From positions 1 to 55,925 of the forward strand of contig JAPPJI010000026.1 of NCBI GenBank assembly GCA_028820405.1: DNA of 55,925 nt, given 5' to 3'. Shown piece by piece: positions 39,428 through 48,595 of the stretch (positions within the stretch are counted from its first letter, which is position 1; each line of letters begins with the position of its first letter). The stretch comes from Candidatus Kaiserbacteria bacterium. GTDB taxonomy: Bacteria; Patescibacteriota; Minisyncoccia; Phycocordibacterales; JABAAK01. The position numbers and the translations under genes are program-made. Under the pieces are notes generated by a model that had not been told where the DNA came from, did not search any database, and worked only from the letters and a program-made list of their open reading frames with translations.

Positions 39428-41134
39428 ATGCCGGCTTCAACTCCACAACATATTCTCATTGCACAAGCGTGGCCGTATGCAAACGGATCACTGCACCTCG
39501 GCCACATCACCGCGTTTCTCGGAGCTGATATTCTCGCGAGATACCATCGGCTGAAAGGAGATTCCGTGCTGTTTGTCTCCGGCAGTGACTGCTACGGCAC
39601 ACCAATTGCGGTTGAGGCGGCGGCACAACAGGTGTCTCCGGCAACAATCGCAGAGAAGTATCATCAGGAGTTTAGAAAAACACTCATCAATGACCTCTCT
39701 TTTTCATACGATCATTACGGTGCGACAACTGATGTACCGCACCGGGAGTTTGTCCAGGATATATTCCTCTCTCTGCATAAAAAAGGACACCTCTATACCA
39801 AGAAGGACACCGTCCTCTTCTCTCCCTCCCTCAACCAGTTCCTCCCCGATCGTTTCGTTGAAGGCGAGTGTCCCCACTGCGGTTTTGCATCAGCCCGGGG
39901 AGATCAGTGTGATGAGTGCGGCCGGCTGCTTGATGCCCGATCGCTCAAAAATCCGCATGCGAATCCGAAGATATTCGGTGACCGTGCAAAGCAGGGAGAA
40001 CGCCTTGAAGAGCGGGAATCTGAACACTTCTACCTCCGACTCAGTGCATTTCAAGATGAGATTGGGCAACTGGTAGAAGAGCGGGGCGGTGCATGGCGAC
40101 AGCAGGCTGCTCAGTTTACCAAACGTTTTGTCGAGAACGGTCTCCAGGATCGACCGGTAACACGGGATACTGATTGGGGTATTCCGATTCCGATTGACGG
40201 GTATGACGGGAAGCGAATCTACGTGTGGTTTGAGGCGGTTCTCGGGTACCTGTCAGCTGCAAAGGTACGTGCAGGTGCAGACTGGGACCGGTGGTGGCGA
40301 TCAGACAAAGCGAAGCACTACTATGTGCACGGTAAAGATAACATTCTCTTCCACACGGTCATTCTTCCCGCGATCCTCGTGGGGTCTGACAAGGACCTGC
40401 ACCTTCCTGATGCGGTGTTCTCTTCTGAGTATCTTCTTCTTGAAGGCAGGCAGTTTTCAACAAGTCGAAACTATGCGGTGTGGGCACATGAATTTTGTCG
40501 GTCGTTTGACGGAGAGCTGCTCCGCTATTTTCTCACCGTGCAAGGTCCCGAAACATCGGATACTAATTTTCAATGGTCGTCGTTTGGCGAATTGGTGAAT
40601 GGCGAGCTGATCGGCACCTTCGGCAATCTCGTACATCGCATCTGCTCATTTGTTGAAAAACATGTCCCGGAGGGAGTCACTGTTGATGCTATGAGTGAAT
40701 CGGCAGAACAGCTCTGCACGGCTGCACGTCAGCTGCACAAAACGGTTGGTGAGCATATTGAGTCAGGGCAGTTTCGCAAAGCACTCCGATCAATTATTGA
40801 GGTTGCAGAAGCGGGGAACCGGTTCGCACAGCAGACGGAGCCGTGGAAGCGGATACAAGAGGACAGAGAGCGGGCAACAAGTGATCTCGCTGTTCTCTTG
40901 CACGTCATTCACACTCTCTCAATAGCGGTGCAGCCGTTTTTGCCGAAGACGTCGAAAACAATACAGTCATTCTTTGGCGGTGAGACGGTATCAAGTGATC
41001 AAGACTCTCCGACAAAGGGAGCGTGGGGAAAGGAATCGCCGACAACATTCAAGATACGGTCAACTGCACCACTGTTTCAAAAAATTGAGGAAGCGGTTGT
41101 TGAAAAACAAAAAGAAGCACTGTCCGGGGAATAG
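39428..41134 (+). CDS. metG: methionyl-tRNA synthetase
   Basis: AWPYANGSLHLGHITAFLGADILARYHRLKGD (HIGH-like), zinc-binding CPHCGFASARGDQCDECG, VHGKDNILFHTVILPAIL; the KMSKS position reads FSTSRNY. Confidence 0.95.
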   Translation: MPASTPQHILIAQAWPYANGSLHLGHITAFLGADILARYHRLKGDSVLFVSGSDCYGTPIAVEAAAQQVSPATIAEKYHQEFRKTLINDLSFSYDHYGATTDVPHREFVQDIFLSLHKKGHLYTKKDTVLFSPSLNQFLPDRFVEGECPHCGFASARGDQCDECGRLLDARSLKNPHANPKIFGDRAKQGERLEERESEHFYLRLSAFQDEIGQLVEERGGAWRQQAAQFTKRFVENGLQDRPVTRDTDWGIPIPIDGYDGKRIYVWFEAVLGYLSAAKVRAGADWDRWWRSDKAKHYYVHGKDNILFHTVILPAILVGSDKDLHLPDAVFSSEYLLLEGRQFSTSRNYAVWAHEFCRSFDGELLRYFLTVQGPETSDTNFQWSSFGELVNGELIGTFGNLVHRICSFVEKHVPEGVTVDAMSESAEQLCTAARQLHKTVGEHIESGQFRKALRSIIEVAEAGNRFAQQTEPWKRIQEDRERATSDLAVLLHVIHTLSIAVQPFLPKTSKTIQSFFGGETVSSDQDSPTKGAWGKESPTTFKIRSTAPLFQKIEEAVVEKQKEALSGE

Positions 41135-41142
41135 ATGTTCTT

Positions 41143-41976
41143 TTAGCGGTGAGAGACGAACCTTATATCGCTGTCGTCAATATCAAGGATGGACATGCGA
41201 TAGTCATTTCCGGCAGTGGTGACACCGACAATACACGGACGACCGTCCCTTTTCAAAATTGCAACACCACCGCTCTGACCGCTCACTGCCCGTATGTTGG
41301 CCTGGTACGCTTTGTACCGATAGTTTCCCATAGTGACAATATCAAAGGTGTTCGCACTCACAACTCCGGTTTTGATCGAGAGTATTTTGTTCGGAAAACC
41401 AAAGGTTACCACGGTGTCAGGAGTGGTTGGGTTGCAGGTTCGGTAGTCGATGTGGAGCGACTGAGAACTTATCGGATACCGATAACCGCGGGCAAATCCG
41501 TTGCTGTCGATGTAGATGAATCCCAGATCAGAGGTGTCAGTGGTGTGTGCAAAGCCGGTGATAGGGAACTCGACATGCGGTGCGTATGATTTGGTGCGAA
41601 CGGTACATTGATTGCTAATTTTTCCGGAGAAGTCAGTGTATACATGACGGGCAGTGATAACAACGGTTTTGTCTCCGTTGTCGTAGAGGAATCCGGATCC
41701 GCCGCATCCTCCTTGTCCGTCACAGGTGCATGAAATCGTTACCAGTGATTGAACAATCTCACCGTACTCCGACGGTGTCAGGGTATGGGAAAGGGTATCG
41801 GGTATGGGGTACGGTCGCTTTGTCGGTACGTCCGCCCGACTGGTAATCGGAGTGCCGTCAACGGTGTGCACCGAATAACTTGTTTGATAGGTATGGTTTG
41901 CCGCCCATGAGACTGCCAATGCCGCCAACAGGGCGATGAGAAAAACGAAGGCAAGAATTTTGGTTACTTGACACAT
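41143..41976 (-). CDS. exported trypsin-like serine protease
   Basis: TM/signal N-terminus; VVITARHVY (His), TSDLGFIYID (Asp), AVSGQSGGVAIL (Ser). Confidence 0.75.
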   Translation of the reverse strand: MCQVTKILAFVFLIALLAALAVSWAANHTYQTSYSVHTVDGTPITSRADVPTKRPYPIPDTLSHTLTPSEYGEIVQSLVTISCTCDGQGGCGGSGFLYDNGDKTVVITARHVYTDFSGKISNQCTVRTKSYAPHVEFPITGFAHTTDTSDLGFIYIDSNGFARGYRYPISSQSLHIDYRTCNPTTPDTVVTFGFPNKILSIKTGVVSANTFDIVTMGNYRYKAYQANIRAVSGQSGGVAILKRDGRPCIVGVTTAGNDYRMSILDIDDSDIRFVSHR

Positions 41977-42082
41977 ATATAGGTTAGTGTTAGAAACTAT
42001 ATAATAAAACTATATATACGTCAAATAACGCTTTTACGTATCTGCACAAGCGGAAAAGAGCAAGAAGTGTTGTTCAGAAAAT

Positions 42083-42114
42083 AAAAATGCCCCACACCGT
42101 AATGGTGTGGGGCA
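42083..42114 (-). terminator. intrinsic terminator after the 42131-42871 CDS
   Basis: Minus: TGCCCCACACC attac GGTGTGGGGCA TTTTTA. Confidence 0.85.
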
Positions 42115-42130
42115 CTCGGTCGACCTCGCT

Positions 42131-42871
42131 CTAAAGCGTTGCCGACAGTTTGACGAGCACGAGAAACTCGTGATCTTCCGTCAATGCATCATCCCCCAGC
42201 TCTTTGTCGAGCCCACCCTCAACAGAAAGGTCGAGGGTGCGGTCGCCGTACGGGAACTCACTGCTGAGACCCCCGGTGGCGCGGAAGAATCGACGCAACT
42301 TGCCGTTCTCCTGATAGCCGAAGATTGACAAGTCGCCGCTGACTGGAACGTCAAACTTGATCCCGATGCCGCTCGTTATGAGCTCAGGATCATCAACATC
42401 GAGGACGTTCTGAAGCAGGTCGGTTCCGGCATAGACGTACGGTTGGTAGTTCCCGATGTGCGGAAACGCAACGTACACCAAGCTGCCCATTTTGCTATCC
42501 GAGGCGGTTTCGCGGACGTTCCAAATCTTCTGGAACGCTACCGAGGTGTTGACCTCGAGACCCTGCAGCGTTCTCTTGAACCCTGCGTAGAAGTGAGTCT
42601 TGTTGCCACCACCGTATTCACCGCCCTCCATCTCGTCCATGGAAATGACATTGAGACCCCTGAGGTAGATACCGCTGGGAAGCTCAACAGTTGCCTGCTG
42701 AAACGCCGCGGACGGCGTTGAGAACTCAGGCCGCAACTGATTGTGATTTCCGGAGCCGATTGCGAAACCGGCGTCGGCTTCGATGGGGTGGATGAGCAGC
42801 TGTTGCGCGGAGACATCCGAGATGGACAGACCGACGAGCAACGTAAAGAACGATGCGAACACTGTACGCAT
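42131..42871 (-). CDS. exported protein, beta-barrel-like, hypothetical
   Basis: Signal peptide MRTVFASFFTLLVGLSISDVSAQ; alternating beta-strand pattern; strong SD AAAGGAGGTCACGAATG. Confidence 0.65.
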   Translation of the reverse strand: MRTVFASFFTLLVGLSISDVSAQQLLIHPIEADAGFAIGSGNHNQLRPEFSTPSAAFQQATVELPSGIYLRGLNVISMDEMEGGEYGGGNKTHFYAGFKRTLQGLEVNTSVAFQKIWNVRETASDSKMGSLVYVAFPHIGNYQPYVYAGTDLLQNVLDVDDPELITSGIGIKFDVPVSGDLSIFGYQENGKLRRFFRATGGLSSEFPYGDRTLDLSVEGGLDKELGDDALTEDHEFLVLVKLSATL

Positions 42872-43184
42872 TCGTGACCTCCTTTTAGATTAGAATGTCC
42901 TCTTCTGAGGCGAATATCCTCACCTCTTCTGGAACTAACATACAATATATTCGGAAAAAAGGAAAGGGGCGGTTTTGGAATATTCTATACAATATTATTG
43001 ATATTTTGACAAGTTTATTTGGTAAGAAAGGTAAGAATATGTGGATATCTTTGTGCTACTCGATGAGCGTATCTTGTGCCACAATAGAGACAGTCCGCCC
43101 TCTCCTGCGTCAAATGTTGATGCGTGTTGAGGGGTTTTTGTCCTTTGTCACCCGAAAGGGTGCCTTTAGCTTAGGGAGCGTCTT

Positions 43185-43493
43185 ATGACCCAGAATTTGA
43201 TCAGTACCCTGATCTTTGCGGTCGTCGCTGCTGCTGCTGCTCACATCATCCCGCACGATGTTGATATGTTGGCATTGGTGGTGATGGTAGCACTTCGGTT
43301 CGTGTTGTCCTTCGGGTTTCCAACGGTGAGCCTGGTCCGAGATGCGGTCCATACCGTGTTCTGGGCTCTCATTGTCGTGATCGCCACCGATCCGGGAATG
43401 GGAATGTCCTTGGATCCGGTCTGGTTCCTCATGGCGACGGTTGCGGTATGGAGTCTTCTTTCGTACTTCTACCCGAGGACTCCGGAAGATTGA
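43185..43493 (+). CDS. small polytopic membrane protein
   Basis: Several hydrophobic helices; followed by an intrinsic terminator. Confidence 0.6.
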   Translation: MTQNLISTLIFAVVAAAAAHIIPHDVDMLALVVMVALRFVLSFGFPTVSLVRDAVHTVFWALIVVIATDPGMGMSLDPVWFLMATVAVWSLLSYFYPRTPED

Positions 43494-43512
43494 TTGCAGG
43501 GTGACCTGCGCA

Positions 43513-43549
43513 AGAGCCGGCATGCTTTACGTATGTCGGCTCTCTTTTA
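43513..43549 (+). terminator. intrinsic terminator
   Basis: AGAGCCGGCATGC tttac GTATGTCGGCTCT CTTTTATTT. Confidence 0.8.
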
Positions 43550-43675
43550 TTTCAGAAACAAGAAGGTGCTAGACCCTGACTATTTTTTATGACATAATCA
43601 TAAAAGGGAGAGGGACGGGTACTGTCCTTCTGTGTTCTGTACGACAACATCTTTCATAAAAGGGAGGCTCACCTC

Positions 43676-44260
43676 ATGACTCGAGAAATAGTGTTTGCAG
43701 TCTGCATCCTGGGTGCAACGGTTTCTGTTGGAAACGCGTCAACACTCACCGCACACCCGAACACTATTTCGGGTGTGTGGGAGAGCGTACAAGTTGACTC
43801 AACTACCGGCATGCATGTTATTGCAATGATTCAGTTTTTTGAAGACGGATCATTTGTGTGGGAAGCGAATGCACTGCCGGCACCGGTAACCCTTGTTACA
43901 CCGGAAGATGCCGGTGCTCCAAGAAGTGTCATGCCGTCAGTGGGAGATGCGGCGTGGTTTTTCATCGGGTCCTGGCACCCGGTCGCGAACAGTGACAGTC
44001 TTGTTTTAGCCATCTCAGATGCTGAGGTGGTTCGCTGTAAAGAGCGAGAGCTTCGCCGCCCGCTCGTCGCGTTGCATCAGTTCCTGAATACGGTGATGGA
44101 GCGTCGGCACATGACCGTCCTTCACCACTTTAGTCAGTACGCCCTCTCGTTTTACACGCGAGAGGAAGATGTGGTGGCAAGGCATGTTCCGCAAGAGAGC
44201 ACGCCATTTTCCACGACGGTGTGGCAGTGGAATCGTATTTATGAATCGGTACACCAATAG
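43676..44260 (+). CDS. exported hypothetical protein
   Basis: Signal peptide MTREIVFAVCILGATVSVGNA; SD AAAGGGAGGCTCACCTCATG. Confidence 0.65.
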   Translation: MTREIVFAVCILGATVSVGNASTLTAHPNTISGVWESVQVDSTTGMHVIAMIQFFEDGSFVWEANALPAPVTLVTPEDAGAPRSVMPSVGDAAWFFIGSWHPVANSDSLVLAISDAEVVRCKERELRRPLVALHQFLNTVMERRHMTVLHHFSQYALSFYTREEDVVARHVPQESTPFSTTVWQWNRIYESVHQ

Positions 44261-44267
44261 TGGTGAT

Positions 44268-44310
44268 CAAAAAGTCGGTATATCCATGCAGGTATACCGA
44301 CTTTTCTTTT
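44268..44310 (+). terminator. intrinsic terminator
   Basis: AAAAGTCGGTATA tccatgcagg TATACCGACTTTT CTTTT. Confidence 0.8.
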
Positions 44311-44401
44311 CTTGGTCGTATAAGTTCATGTAAGTGTTTGTTGTGTTGTGTGCTCAAAACTGTCAGGAAATTTTGCATATGATGGTACAGTGTTGTTGTG
44401 T

Positions 44402-45847
44402 ATGGAAGGTAAACTGACACAAAGGCATATTTTAGAAATACCTGAGGAGTCCAATGAGATCGAGTTTAAGCGGGTTGGGGGAAATGATAGTAGTGTTGTT
44501 GGGAACATACTCAAAACTGTTGTTGCCATGGCCAACACCAATGGCGGTGTTATTGTTTTGGGTGTTGATGATCCTGAAAAAACAAAACTAAAAGGAGTTG
44601 AGAGAGTGTTTGGTGTTGAGGAAAATAAGGAAAATTTTGATGAGGTTATGCGTGGTCTAAGCAAAATTACACCAGTACCAACTGTAATTAGTGATGAGGT
44701 TGTAGCATCAAACGGGAAAACTATTGTTGTGTTGAGGATCTCCAAAGCAGTCGACTCATTTTGCAGTAGAGATGATAAAGTGTTTACTCGTCTTAGTAAA
44801 AGTAATAAAGAGTTGAACCTTCAAGAAATCATTAAGTTCAATTATGCAAAAGGTTTCATCAAAGCAGGAGAAGAGTTGATTGATGATGTTGATATTGGTC
44901 TATTGGAAACTGACCACTATCGTGGTTGGGTCAAGAAAAATACCCTAGATCCTGATTCTGAAGGTATTGCGTATGTGCTTAAATCTAAGGGTTTGGCGAA
45001 GAAAGATGAAGAAACCAATGTCTTGAAGCCAACACGATCTGCTGTGATGTTGTTTGCTGAGTACCCTACCAATCTTATGGATACGAAGTGTGCAGTGAAG
45101 GTTGCGGTGTACACCACCAACACAGAAGTTTTTAGCACAACGCCAAACTTTGTCGGGGTTCCGAAGATTATTCAAGGTCCGATGATCAAGATTATACAGG
45201 ACACACAAGAGTATGTTTTAGAGGTGCTTAATGCTGGTATTGGGATGAGTGGTTCAGGATTTAGAACTAAGTCTAAATTGCCAGAACGAGTGATTACAGA
45301 GGGAATTACTAATGCGGTCATACATCGAGATTATCACGCAAAGCAAGATATAGAGATCAAAATATTCCCTAATCGAGTTGAGGTCATTAATCCAGGTCTG
45401 TTTCCTTTTAACATAACAAAAGGCAATATCGGAGAAGAGAATGCGGGACAGTATAGGAATGATTCTCTTGTTAAAACACTTCGTGAATTTCCGGAACCGC
45501 CTAATCTTGACAGGAATGAAGGTGTTCGAGCAATGCGTAATCAGATGAAGAAGAACAATCTTTATCCTCCAGTCTTTGTAACATATCCAGACTTGGACAA
45601 GCGCTCTGTAAAATTGGTACTCAAGACTGAAGAGCGGACAGCTGAATGGGAGAAGGTGCAAGAGTACTTAGAAAGGGAGAAGTCTGTGGACAATAAGACG
45701 GCACGGAAAATAACAGGAATTACTTCTGCGGTCAAGATGTCACGAATGCTAGGTGGGTGGGCTACGGAAGGATTGTTGGAAAAGATATCTCCAGTAGGGA
45801 GCAAGAAGGGTACACTTTATATTCTTCCATCAAAGAAAATTATATAA
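44402..45847 (+). CDS. AlbA_2 / Schlafen-like DNA-binding ATP-binding protein (with HATPase_c_4-like region)
   Basis: ESNEIEFKRVGGNDSSVVGNILKTVVAMANTNGGVIVLGVDD; PERVITEGITNAVIHRDYHAKQDIEIKIFPNRVEVINPG. Confidence 0.87.
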   Translation: MEGKLTQRHILEIPEESNEIEFKRVGGNDSSVVGNILKTVVAMANTNGGVIVLGVDDPEKTKLKGVERVFGVEENKENFDEVMRGLSKITPVPTVISDEVVASNGKTIVVLRISKAVDSFCSRDDKVFTRLSKSNKELNLQEIIKFNYAKGFIKAGEELIDDVDIGLLETDHYRGWVKKNTLDPDSEGIAYVLKSKGLAKKDEETNVLKPTRSAVMLFAEYPTNLMDTKCAVKVAVYTTNTEVFSTTPNFVGVPKIIQGPMIKIIQDTQEYVLEVLNAGIGMSGSGFRTKSKLPERVITEGITNAVIHRDYHAKQDIEIKIFPNRVEVINPGLFPFNITKGNIGEENAGQYRNDSLVKTLREFPEPPNLDRNEGVRAMRNQMKKNNLYPPVFVTYPDLDKRSVKLVLKTEERTAEWEKVQEYLEREKSVDNKTARKITGITSAVKMSRMLGGWATEGLLEKISPVGSKKGTLYILPSKKII

Positions 45848-45858
45848 ATCCTTGATTT

Positions 45859-46034
45859 GTGAATAAAATTATATCCTTGTTTTTCAAGATATTTTTGAGT
45901 TTTATTTAATTTTGATTTCGCAAATAAAAATTATATCCTTGTTTTTCAAGATATTTTTGAGTTTTATTTAATTTTGATTTCGCAAATAAAAATTATATCC
46001 TTGTTTTTCAAGATATTTTTGAGTTTTATTTAAG
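45859..46034. repeat. 62-bp tandem direct repeats (about 2.7 copies)
   Basis: Unit CAAATAAAAATTATATCCTTGTTTTTCAAGATATTTTTGAGTTTTATTTAATTTTGATTTCG; the CCTTG anchor recurs at 45875, 45937 and 45999 (period 62). Confidence 0.95.
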
Positions 46035-46131
46035 CAACACTCTCTTTTTGATAACGGACGGATTGTAGGATAGCTTCAAGCAAGGTTATGTACTTGATAC
46101 AACATGTTGTTTGAGGTATGTTTTCACTGCG

Positions 46132-46842
46132 ATGTCAACAAGAAACCAAAATCTTTGGGTGCCGTTTGCAGATATTATGACTGCACTCATGTTGATTTTT
46201 CTCTTGATTGTTGTTGTAATGTTTTCACTTCAAGATGACCGTCAGGAGAGCGTGGTTTTGCATGTCGCACACATTGAAAAGTTTGATAGTATTACAGACG
46301 ACCTGTTAAAAGATTTAAATAACGCCTTTTCGGGTAAGCGTGATGAATGGGGAATTCGCGTGTCAGAAGATTTGACGGTAAAGTTTGAAAAACCTGAGAT
46401 CATCTTTGATCAAGACCAATCAGAGATTAAGGATGGTTTTAAGTCCATATTAGATAGTTTTGTTCCGACTTATCTTTCCATCATCTCAAAAGAAAAGTAT
46501 CAGGATAGTATCAAGGAGGTCAGAATAGAAGGACATACTGCGGATGTTTCGCAAGTGCATGATACATATATGAAGACGGTTCATCTTTCGCAGAATCGTG
46601 CACGTGAGATATTGAGATACATATTAGAAAGCCAGCACTTCAACAATCTTGGAGAGGAAGAAAAGAATAGGTATACATTTCTTTTAAGTGCGAATGGGTT
46701 TGGTTATGGAAGGACGATTGATGATGACGGCAATTTTGTTTATAGCACCGGAAGACCAGTCAGTTCAAACTCAAGAAGGGTTGAGTTTAGAGTTGTCACC
46801 AATAGTGATGAGGTTGTGAAAAAAATAATTGGGCAAAGGTAA
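46132..46842 (+). CDS. MotB/ZorB-like membrane protein with OmpA-like peptidoglycan-binding domain
   Basis: MSTRNQNLWVPFADIMTALMLIFLLIVVVMFSL (TM with Asp), VRIEGHTADVSQ...LSQNRAREILRYIL...NSRRVEFRVV. Confidence 0.87.
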   Translation: MSTRNQNLWVPFADIMTALMLIFLLIVVVMFSLQDDRQESVVLHVAHIEKFDSITDDLLKDLNNAFSGKRDEWGIRVSEDLTVKFEKPEIIFDQDQSEIKDGFKSILDSFVPTYLSIISKEKYQDSIKEVRIEGHTADVSQVHDTYMKTVHLSQNRAREILRYILESQHFNNLGEEEKNRYTFLLSANGFGYGRTIDDDGNFVYSTGRPVSSNSRRVEFRVVTNSDEVVKKIIGQR

Positions 46843-46843
46843 T

Positions 46844-47578
46844 ATGATAGACGTAATTAGCGAATTTTTTGCAAATAATGTTGGTGTTTCGATACAGTTC
46901 GCCATACCAGGCATTTTTGTTCTAGTTATCATCATGGTCTGTCTTGCGATAAGAGGAAGGCGGTCCCCTGAAACAATTCAGGGAGTTGCCACTCTGCTTG
47001 GTATTGCAGGTACGTTTGTCGGTATAGTTTATGCACTATATGGGCTTGATGTGTATGACGTCAGTAGTAGTGTGTCAAAATTGCTTGATGGTATTTATCC
47101 AGCATTTTTATCCTCACTTTTTGGTGTAATTATGTCTTTGTCAGTTTATCTTTTTCCGAGATTTTGGAGAGATAAAAGAAGACTGCCGAGTGATGATATT
47201 GGTCCTCAGATTCTACATGAATTAAAAACAATGAATGATAATCTTGGTGATTTTGTACAAAAGGTTACAGGAGAATTGGGTGAAGTTATTAAAGGGCTCG
47301 GTAAAGAATTACAAGATTCAATCGGAGATCCTGTTAGTCAGTTAGATGGTTCTGTCGAAAAACTGATTGAACTACAAAAAGAACACGAAAGAACACTTGA
47401 GCGCACAGAAAAAGAGTTGAGTGTTGGAATAAAATCCGTTATGAAAGTTGGACTAGAAGACCTCACAGGGAAACTCAAGGCAATATCTGAAGTGCTAGTG
47501 AAAGATTATAGCAGTGTGCAGGATGCAATAAGGGAAATAAAAGAGATGAAGGATGCTGTTCCTGATCGTAAAAAATAA
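46844..47578 (+). CDS. MotA/TolQ/ExbB proton-channel-like protein (ZorA-like) with short coiled-coil tail
   Basis: IQGVATLLGIAGTFVGIVYALYGLDVYDVSSSVSKLLDGIYPAFLSSLFGVIMSLSVYLFPRFW, then ~120 aa charged helical tail. Confidence 0.83.
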   Translation: MIDVISEFFANNVGVSIQFAIPGIFVLVIIMVCLAIRGRRSPETIQGVATLLGIAGTFVGIVYALYGLDVYDVSSSVSKLLDGIYPAFLSSLFGVIMSLSVYLFPRFWRDKRRLPSDDIGPQILHELKTMNDNLGDFVQKVTGELGEVIKGLGKELQDSIGDPVSQLDGSVEKLIELQKEHERTLERTEKELSVGIKSVMKVGLEDLTGKLKAISEVLVKDYSSVQDAIREIKEMKDAVPDRKK

Positions 47579-47581
47579 TTT

Positions 47582-48310
47582 ATGGAGGATCTTAAATGCT
47601 TAAAACCTTGGGGGTTTCTGAAAGATATTGATGCAGAGCAGGTTGATTTTGTTTTTATAGATGACGTAACCAAAAAAGCACGTAAAGGAGAACTTCTTAC
47701 AAAGAATGAAGTTGATGTTTTGGTGAGGCTGAGTAAGTCGAGAGAGCCTTTTATTGACAATGGAGGAATGCCATATGTTTTATTTATCTATGATCGTCAA
47801 AGAGGATTTTTCCAACAAAACCCACAAGGAGAATGGAAGTATAAGTTTCATTTCATGTATTGCGAGACCTTGGAAAAGATGGACAAAAAAGGGACATTCC
47901 CGAAATATGCAGCTAAACATGACTTACAGGATCCATACTTTGATTCATTAAGTGGCAAGAAAGAAATGCTAGATGTGTGCAAGAATTGCTTAAATGCTTT
48001 TTCTGCAAAAACTAAGAGTTTTAATAAAAATGTTAATAGTTTTAATGTAAAAGAATTCTTTGATACTTATGGTTGGCAAGATTTGCCACAACCAACTGGT
48101 ATTAGACATGGTGACTATACACCTGATTGGTCTGATATTGCTAGAAAGAAAAAAGAATCAGTTGGGTGGGCTTGTGAGAAGTGTGGAAAGAGTTGTCTGA
48201 GTGATAGACAATCGCTACAAGTTCATCATAAAGATGGTGTGAAAAATAATAATCTTTCCGATAATCTGATAGCGCTTTGTTATCTCTGTCACAAAAAAGA
48301 ACACGAGTGA
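47582..48310 (+). CDS. HNH endonuclease domain protein
   Basis: C-terminal WACEKCGKSCLSDRQSLQVHHKDGVKNNNLSDNLIALCYLCHKKEHE; extra CKNC motif upstream. Confidence 0.88.
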   Translation: MEDLKCLKPWGFLKDIDAEQVDFVFIDDVTKKARKGELLTKNEVDVLVRLSKSREPFIDNGGMPYVLFIYDRQRGFFQQNPQGEWKYKFHFMYCETLEKMDKKGTFPKYAAKHDLQDPYFDSLSGKKEMLDVCKNCLNAFSAKTKSFNKNVNSFNVKEFFDTYGWQDLPQPTGIRHGDYTPDWSDIARKKKESVGWACEKCGKSCLSDRQSLQVHHKDGVKNNNLSDNLIALCYLCHKKEHE

Positions 48311-48445
48311 ACAATTAGGTCAAACCAGATTGATCCCGACTTGGTGGCACGAGAAAGTGTGAACAAAGAAACCCCTATTGTTTTCTACAAGTGGTTGCTG
48401 GTGGGAAGGTTGTGTGGGTTTCCTCATTCTGTCACCATATTCAAG

Positions 48446-48517
48446 TCTCCCCGGCAGGAGTCGAACCTACATTACAAGCTCCGCAAGCTTGCGTTCTATC
48501 CATTAAACTACGGGGAG
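48446..48517 (-). tRNA. tRNA-Arg (anticodon GCG)
   Basis: Minus: CTCCCCG TA GTTTAATGGATAGAAC G CAAGC TTGCGGA GCTTG TAAT GTAGG TTCGACT CCTGC CGGGGAG A. Confidence 0.92.
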
Positions 48518-48595
48518 GTGTGTGCAGTATACTGCACACACTATCCCCACCCAAATACGCAGGGAAGGTTGCCCATGATACGATTGTAATTGTAT

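Noticed and set aside
42895-43188. 97-aa plus-strand ORF upstream of 43185
   Set aside because: Spans the likely promoter/leader of the next gene; composition not protein-like
45859-46034. Tandem repeats as a CRISPR array
   Set aside because: Repeats are contiguous 62-mers with no variable spacers, and no cas genes are seen
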